Shown here piece after piece: positions 16,348 to 20,814 of a stretch of DNA of 20,814 bases. The stretch covers positions 1 through 20,814 of the forward strand of contig JAHJDU010000612.1 of NCBI GenBank assembly GCA_018812385.1, written 5' to 3'. The notes under the pieces were generated by a model. The model searched no databases. It was not told where the DNA came from and was given only the letters and a program-made list of their open reading frames with translations. A program made the translations under genes and the position numbers. Source of the DNA: Pseudomonadota bacterium (lineage in GTDB: Bacteria > Desulfobacterota > Desulfobacteria > Desulfobacterales > Desulfobacteraceae). Each line of letters begins with the position of its first letter. Position 1 is the stretch's first letter.

Positions 16348-17289
16348 ATGCTTAAATACATTATCAAAAGAGTGCTATGGATGATTCCGACCTTGATCGG
16401 TGTATTAATCATTCTTTTCAGCCTGACTTACATGTTGCCCGGTGATCCGGCGACTGCAATGCTTGGCCCCAGGGCAACGCCTGAGTTGGTGGCGGCATTG
16501 AATACAAGGCTCCATTTAGATGAAAGCATGCCGGTCAGATTAGGGTATTATTTATTCGGCATTGTTAAAGGCGATCTTGGAACCTCTGTCTGGTCCGGGC
16601 ATAAGGTCGGTTCTCTTATATTTACAGCACTGCCGCACACAGTTTTGCTCGCAATATGCAGTCTGGGAATTGCGGCAGTCATTGGAATTTTTATGGGTGC
16701 GTTTGGTGCCGTTCGCCAGAACAGCGTGATTTCGAGAATTGTCACCATTGTTTCTCTGGTGGGTGTTGCTGTCCCGGATTTTGTCGCAGCTCTTTTACTC
16801 ATGCTTTTATTTTGTGTCCAATTTCCAATCCTGCCTGCAATCGGAGCGGGTACTGAAGACGGGATCACTGGTATAGCCGTACACCTGATTTTACCGGCCA
16901 CTGCATTGGGCATCGGCTGGGTGGGTTATCTGTCTCGATTGACCCGGGAATCAATGGTGGATGTTCTGGATTCGGATTATATCAGAACAGCAAGAGCTTT
17001 TGCTATTCCCCAACGATTAATTGCCTATAGTTATGCATTGAAAAATGCCATTATTCCTACCATCACTGTAATCGGTCTTGGTGTGGGCAAATTATTGGGA
17101 GGGGCCGTGTTTGTGGAGATTATATTCAACCGGCCCGGGCTTGGAAAGTTGATCGTGGATGCGGTTTATGCCCGGGATTTTCCAGTTGTTCAGGGAGGTA
17201 TTCTGGTGGCAACGATTTTTTTTGTACTTGCAAACCTTTTAGCCGATATCTCTTATGGATTTGTCAATCCCCAAATCCAATATGACTAG
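16348..17289 (+). CDS. ABC transporter permease, DppB/OppB type
   Basis: A 313-residue inner-membrane protein with the family's typical N-terminus (MLKYIIKRVLWMIPTLIGVL, first membrane helix) followed by the periplasmic segment with LPGDPATAMLG and five further hydrophobic helices. The cytoplasmic EAA loop is seen as LTRESMVDVLDSDYIRTARA (about 203-222), and GGAVFVEIIFNRPGLGKL is the conserved block before the last helices. GGGGAG lies nine bases before the ATG. It forms the channel with the permease encoded next, which it overlaps by 8 bases. The family imports di- and oligopeptides, nickel and related solutes; the substrate here is inferred from the neighbouring N-methyl catabolic genes. 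Confidence 0.94.
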   Translation: MLKYIIKRVLWMIPTLIGVLIILFSLTYMLPGDPATAMLGPRATPELVAALNTRLHLDESMPVRLGYYLFGIVKGDLGTSVWSGHKVGSLIFTALPHTVLLAICSLGIAAVIGIFMGAFGAVRQNSVISRIVTIVSLVGVAVPDFVAALLLMLLFCVQFPILPAIGAGTEDGITGIAVHLILPATALGIGWVGYLSRLTRESMVDVLDSDYIRTARAFAIPQRLIAYSYALKNAIIPTITVIGLGVGKLLGGAVFVEIIFNRPGLGKLIVDAVYARDFPVVQGGILVATIFFVLANLLADISYGFVNPQIQYD

Positions 17290-18229
17290 CAATAATAAAG
17301 ATAAACATATCTTAAGGCCTGAAACAATGAATACGACACCATCCAAAGTAATACCGGGTCAGATGAGTCTGACACCTCGATGGAGTGAAACACTTTCCAT
17401 GGCTTTTAAGGCCGTTGTAAAAGTGAAAGGCGGTCTGCTTGGAACTGTTTTTATTTCCATCATGCTTTTATGCGCATTTTGTGCTCAGTGGATCTCTCCC
17501 TATGATCCCGATGCACAGGATATTGTTCACAGATTTGCCGGACCCGGTTTGACCCACCTGCTAGGTACCGATTATCTGGGAAGAGATATTCTCTCCCGTA
17601 TCATTTACGGATGCCGCATAGCCGTGCTTGTCGCATTCGGCGCAGTAAGCCTTTCATCCATCATAGGCGTCTTTTTGGGTGTAATAGCGGGATATAATGA
17701 GGGGGGAAAAATTGACTATTTTCTTATCTGGCTGTTTGATATTGTCCGTTCTTTCCCACAGATTATCCTTGCCCTTGCCATCGTCGCGGTACTTGGCCCC
17801 TCTTTAGTAAACGTGGTTATGGCTCTGGCATTTACAGCGTTTCCCTTTTACGGACGAGTCGCCCGCGCCCAGACGCTTTCCGTTAAGGAGGCAGATTATA
17901 TCAAGGCGGCTGAAGCCATGGGGCAAAAACCGTTAATTATTATTTTAAGACATATTACTCCCAATATCATGGCCCCGGTAATTGTGTGTCTCGGTATGGA
18001 CATGGCCACCATGATCATATGGGAGTCAGGGCTTTCTTTCCTGGGGCTGGGCGTCAGGCCGCCGACAGCTTCATGGGGCATCATGCTGCGAAACGGGTAT
18101 AAATATATCCAGGTATCACCCTGGATGATTCTTTGGCCTGCCCTGGCCATAGCGTTTGCAATGATTGCCTTTTCTCTTTTCAGCGAAGGATTGAGAGTGG
18201 CACTGGATCCAAAGGAGCGTGAAAGATGA
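17282..18229 (+). CDS. ABC transporter permease, DppC/OppC type
   Basis: About 315 residues with a cytoplasmic N-terminal tail, a first membrane helix (GTVFISIMLLCAFCAQWI), the conserved segment HLLGTDYLGRDILSRIIYG, further helices, an EAA loop in VKEADYIKAAEAMGQKPLII and the C-terminal SGLSFLGLGVRPPTASWG block, all standard for DppC. The start is uncertain: ATG at 17282 overlaps the previous stop by 8 bases and is chosen for coupling; ATGs at 17255 and 17327 are alternatives, the last with an AAGG upstream. None has a strong ribosome site. The stop overlaps the start of the next gene (ATGA). Confidence 0.92.
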   Translation: MTSNNKDKHILRPETMNTTPSKVIPGQMSLTPRWSETLSMAFKAVVKVKGGLLGTVFISIMLLCAFCAQWISPYDPDAQDIVHRFAGPGLTHLLGTDYLGRDILSRIIYGCRIAVLVAFGAVSLSSIIGVFLGVIAGYNEGGKIDYFLIWLFDIVRSFPQIILALAIVAVLGPSLVNVVMALAFTAFPFYGRVARAQTLSVKEADYIKAAEAMGQKPLIIILRHITPNIMAPVIVCLGMDMATMIIWESGLSFLGLGVRPPTASWGIMLRNGYKYIQVSPWMILWPALAIAFAMIAFSLFSEGLRVALDPKERER

Positions 18230-19248
18230 AAAAAGATGCCCCCCTGCTCGAAGTAAATAATTTGACTTTAGATTATCGTCTTGGAAAACGAAAAATGAGG
18301 GCTCTGGACAGGGTCAGCTTTCAGCTTGAGAAAGGTGAAATAATGGGTGTGGCCGGGGAAAGCGGTTGTGGGAAATCCACACTGGGTCTCGCAATTATCA
18401 AGCTTCTGCCTAAAATTGCTGAAATCACGCGCGGAGAAATCCTGTTTGAGGGTCAAGACCTGTTAAAATTTTCCGAAAATGAGATGAACCGAAAAATACG
18501 GGGTCAGAAGATCAGCATGATCTTTCAAAACCCTCAACAGGCTTTGAATCCAGTATTTACCATTGAAAAACAGATGACGGATATACTCCGGGTCCAGGAA
18601 AAATATAAAAATAAAAGAAAAAGACCCCATCGTTATTTTCGCGATCAGGCTATAGAACGTCTCACGAGTACAGGGATTGCAGATCCTGCTGCTCGTTTAT
18701 CCAATTATCCCTTTGAATTTTCAGGGGGGATGAAACAGCGTGTAATGATTGGAATGGCCTTGTCATCCGGAACCTCACTGCTCCTGGCAGATGAGGCAAC
18801 TACAGCCCTTGATGTCACCATCGAAGCCCAGATAAATCGGTTGATCTCCGACCTTGCTGCTGAATATGGAACATCTGTCCTATATATCAGTCACAATCTT
18901 GGCGTGCTTGCCGAGCTGGCAGATCGAATCATGATCATGTATGCGGGACGGATTTTTGAAATGGGGACCACGGCTGATGTATTTGATTCTCCCTCTCATC
19001 CTTATTCTGCAGCGCTTTTGGAATCATTGCCCAGTCGCCATGCCAGGGGTAAACGTCTGCTTTCAATTCCCGGATTTGTCCCGCCGCTGGACCAATTGCC
19101 AGAGGGATGCTCTTTCCATCCCCGTTGCCAGTTTGTCGAAAATATCTGTACAAGAGAAGTGCCTCCATTGGAAGAGGTTACAGATGGCCACTGGTCAGCG
19201 TGTTTTTTAGACAAAAAAAGGGGGAGGAAACGATGGCAATTGATTTAA
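18226..19248 (+). CDS. ABC transporter ATPase, DppD/OppD type
   Basis: A 340-residue ATPase with Walker A GESGCGKST, the Q-loop in SMIFQNPQQALNPVF, the signature FSGGMKQRV, Walker B LLLADEATTALD and the switch histidine in YISHNLGVL. The C-terminal oligopeptide-transporter extension has the cysteine set GCSFHPRCQF, ENICTRE and SACFL, the pattern linked with an iron-sulfur cluster in some DppD proteins. It energises import together with the ATPase encoded next. Its ATG overlaps the permease stop by four bases, and its own 3' end overlaps the next start by 16 bases. Confidence 0.94.
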   Translation: MKKDAPLLEVNNLTLDYRLGKRKMRALDRVSFQLEKGEIMGVAGESGCGKSTLGLAIIKLLPKIAEITRGEILFEGQDLLKFSENEMNRKIRGQKISMIFQNPQQALNPVFTIEKQMTDILRVQEKYKNKRKRPHRYFRDQAIERLTSTGIADPAARLSNYPFEFSGGMKQRVMIGMALSSGTSLLLADEATTALDVTIEAQINRLISDLAAEYGTSVLYISHNLGVLAELADRIMIMYAGRIFEMGTTADVFDSPSHPYSAALLESLPSRHARGKRLLSIPGFVPPLDQLPEGCSFHPRCQFVENICTREVPPLEEVTDGHWSACFLDKKRGRKRWQLI

Positions 19249-20225
19249 TTGAAATACATAACCTGAAAACTTATTTTTATCAGAATAAAGGATTTTTATC
19301 CCGGTTATTCGGTGAGGGTTTGAAAACAGTCCATGCAGTTGATGACGTCAGCCTGACGATTAAAAAAGGGAGAACTTTCGGCCTGGTCGGGGAAAGCGGT
19401 TGTGGAAAATCCACTTTGGGACAAACAATTTTCCGGCTGGTGAAACCCCAATCCGGTGAGATCCTGTTCCAGGGCCGGGATGTTTTAAAGATGGATCCGA
19501 AAACCCTTATGGAGTTTCGTCAAAAAGCACAGCTTATTTTTCAGGATCAGTACGGGTGCATGAACCCGCGCATGACAGTGGGCAAGATCATTGCCGAGCC
19601 TCTATTGATGAGAGAAAAGGGCAAGATGGATAAACAGAATCTTTTTCAGGAGGTTGCCAGACTTTTGCAGGCAGTGAATCTTGACCTGGACTCTGCTGCA
19701 AAGTTTCCCAATGAATTTTCCGGTGGACAGGCCCGTCGCATAGGTGTGGCAAGGGCCATTGCCTTGAACCCGGTATTTATTATGGCAGACGAACCCACTT
19801 CAGGGCTTGATATTTCGACTGCGGCAACCATATTGAATCTGATGCAGGATCTGCAGGACAAACTGGATATTACCTATTTATGGGTCTCCCACAATCTGAA
19901 CCAGGTAAAATACATGTCTGATGACATGGCGGTCATGTACCTTGGAAAAATTGTGGAAATGGGACTAACAAAAGATATATTCAATGAGATGGCCCATCCC
20001 TATACAAAAGCCTTGATTTCAGCAGTTCCCCAGGTTTCGGCAAGCCTGCAGAGAGAGACCATTTTCCTTGAAGGTGAAATCCCAAGCCCTATTAATCCGC
20101 CATCGGGATGCAGGTTCCGGACTCGCTGTCCCCAAGTAATGAAAAAGTGTAAAATCCATGAACCTCCCCTGATCGACCTGGGTAGCGGACATTTGTGTGC
20201 CTGCCATCTTCACAGGGAAAATTAA
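19233..20225 (+). CDS. ABC transporter ATPase, DppF/OppF type
   Basis: A 330-residue ATPase with Walker A GESGCGKST, Q-loop LIFQDQYGCMNPRM, signature FSGGQARRIGVARAI, Walker B FIMADEPTSGLD and switch histidine WVSHNLNQV, then a C-terminal extension with GCRFRTRCP, KKCKIHEPPL and LCACHL. The frame is open further upstream to an ATG at 19107, but that part reads in another frame through the end of the preceding ATPase gene. The ATG at 19233 follows GGGGAGG and begins with the normal family start (IEIHNLKTYF), so it is chosen. Last transporter gene of the operon. Confidence 0.94.
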   Translation: MAIDLIEIHNLKTYFYQNKGFLSRLFGEGLKTVHAVDDVSLTIKKGRTFGLVGESGCGKSTLGQTIFRLVKPQSGEILFQGRDVLKMDPKTLMEFRQKAQLIFQDQYGCMNPRMTVGKIIAEPLLMREKGKMDKQNLFQEVARLLQAVNLDLDSAAKFPNEFSGGQARRIGVARAIALNPVFIMADEPTSGLDISTAATILNLMQDLQDKLDITYLWVSHNLNQVKYMSDDMAVMYLGKIVEMGLTKDIFNEMAHPYTKALISAVPQVSASLQRETIFLEGEIPSPINPPSGCRFRTRCPQVMKKCKIHEPPLIDLGSGHLCACHLHREN

Positions 20226-20235
20226 AAAATTATTT

Positions 20236-20255
20236 AAGAGATTATAAGAGATTAT
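20236..20255 (+). repeat. perfect tandem duplication of a 10-base unit
   Basis: AAGAGATTAT occurs twice without a gap in the 34-base space between the DppF-type ATPase and the dapF-like gene. The second copy supplies the only ribosome-site-like AAGAG, nine bases before the ATG at 20260. Probably a slippage product with no known role. Confidence 0.6.
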
Positions 20256-20259
20256 TCAT

Positions 20260-20814
20260 ATGCAAATTCCTTGGTTTTCAAACTCAAATAATGCCTTGAT
20301 ACAATCGGGCAGGCCTTTTGTAAAAATGCATGGGTTGCGCAATGATTTTGTCATTGTGGATGGCCGGGAACAACTCTATCTCCCATCAACAGAAGAGATT
20401 GTCCATATATGCGACCGCCACGAGGGTGTCGGTGCTGATGAATTGCTGATTGTGGAACCACCCAGAAACCCTGCGAACTATGCTTTTATCCGAATTATTA
20501 ACCCGGACGGACGGGAAGTGGAAGCCTGCGGCAATGCAACCCGGTGCATCGGGTGGTTGCTGTTAAAGGAATGTAATCAAAAACAAATTCGCATCGAGAC
20601 CCTTGGCGGTGTGCTGACCTGTTCTCTTGCCGGAGAAAAACAGGTGAGTGTGGAAATGGGAAAAATCAAGACCCGCTGGCAGGACATTCCTTTATCAGAA
20701 AAAATGGACACCTTGCATCTCAATATCGGGATGGGCCCTCTAAAGGATCCTGTGGGGATGAATATCGGTAATCCCCATGCCGTCTTTTTTGTGGAAGACC
20801 TGGATGCCATTGAT
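20260..20814 (+). CDS. dapF: diaminopimelate epimerase family protein, 3' end outside window
   Basis: The frame is open from ATG 20260 through the last base (185 codons seen, about two thirds of the family length). It has PFVKMHGLRNDFVIVD (19-34), DRHEGVGADELLIVE (52-66), RIINPDGREVEACGNATRC (78-96) and IGNPHAVFFVEDL near the edge. Cys90 in EACGNATRC is the first catalytic cysteine; the second lies beyond the window. DapF interconverts LL- and meso-diaminopimelate for lysine and cell-wall synthesis. Two details are unusual: GLRND where the family nearly always has GLGND, and EACGNATRC, which I associate with the alphaproteobacterial-type sequences rather than the E. coli QCGNGARC form. Closely spaced after the transporter operon, it may be a housekeeping gene or a paralogue recruited to epimerise a substrate of the pathway. 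Confidence 0.88.
   Translation, partial: MQIPWFSNSNNALIQSGRPFVKMHGLRNDFVIVDGREQLYLPSTEEIVHICDRHEGVGADELLIVEPPRNPANYAFIRIINPDGREVEACGNATRCIGWLLLKECNQKQIRIETLGGVLTCSLAGEKQVSVEMGKIKTRWQDIPLSEKMDTLHLNIGMGPLKDPVGMNIGNPHAVFFVEDLDAID

Noticed and set aside
16280..16384. 34-codon basic upstream reading frame overlapping the start of the DppB-type permease gene
   Set aside because: It has no ribosome site before its ATG, is short and shows no codon bias; it is likely chance.
19107..19232. Upstream extension of the DppF-type ATPase from an ATG at 19107
   Set aside because: This part is a shadow frame inside the preceding ATPase gene; the ATG at 19233 has a strong ribosome site and the family's normal N-terminus.
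1..20814. CRISPR array, tRNA or rRNA genes
   Set aside because: No regularly spaced repeats and no tRNA or rRNA signatures were seen on either strand.

Overview
The window (20,814 bases, AT-rich, densely coded, apparently from a Gram-negative chromosome) looks like one catabolic locus for an N-methylated compound such as a betaine. Corrinoid methyltransferase genes, a periplasmic binding protein with an uncleaved-lipobox-free Sec signal, and codon use leaning to A/T fit an anaerobic or facultative bacterium, perhaps a sulfate-reducing Desulfobacterota; that assignment is inference from gene content only.

Layout. Bases 2-1540 (+) hold the 3' part of a PAS-GAF-PAS-GGDEF diguanylate cyclase that enters from the left edge. 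A degraded fragment of an IS91-type transposase N-terminus follows (about 1608-1733). From 12015 leftwards to 1780 the minus strand carries a likely operon: an intact MttB-family (non-pyrrolysine) methyltransferase, the four subunits of heterotetrameric sarcosine oxidase in the order soxB-soxD-soxA-soxG, a periplasmic family-5 solute-binding protein, a methyltransferase corrinoid protein, and a second MttB-family gene that is broken by an internal deletion with a TAG codon at the join.

Across a 643-base AT-rich divergent region with two perfect inverted repeats and several TGTAACA boxes lies the most unusual gene of the window (12659-14947, +): a 762-residue protein in which an RpiR-type HTH plus SIS regulator is fused to a complete, signal-less family-5 solute-binding domain. 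That domain is closely similar (about 60 % identical over the first 90 or so residues, counted by hand) to the periplasmic binding protein of the divergent operon. I read it as a cytoplasmic one-component sensor made by capturing a copy of the transporter's own binding protein. Next come a GntR/FCD regulator (15313-16005) with candidate operators of the form AATAC-N5-GTATT, and a dipeptide-type ABC transporter operon (two permeases, two ATPases, 16348-20225) that has no binding protein of its own and presumably uses the one encoded on the minus strand. A diaminopimelate-epimerase-family gene starts at 20260 and runs off the right edge.

Proposed working: the ABC transporter with its binding protein imports a methylated amine or amino acid; MttB-family enzymes with the corrinoid protein remove a methyl group from a quaternary amine; SoxBDAG oxidises the secondary N-methyl group and passes the one-carbon unit to tetrahydrofolate; the fused RpiR-SBP protein and the GntR protein sense pathway compounds and control the two operons. 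The substrate is not determined by the sequence.
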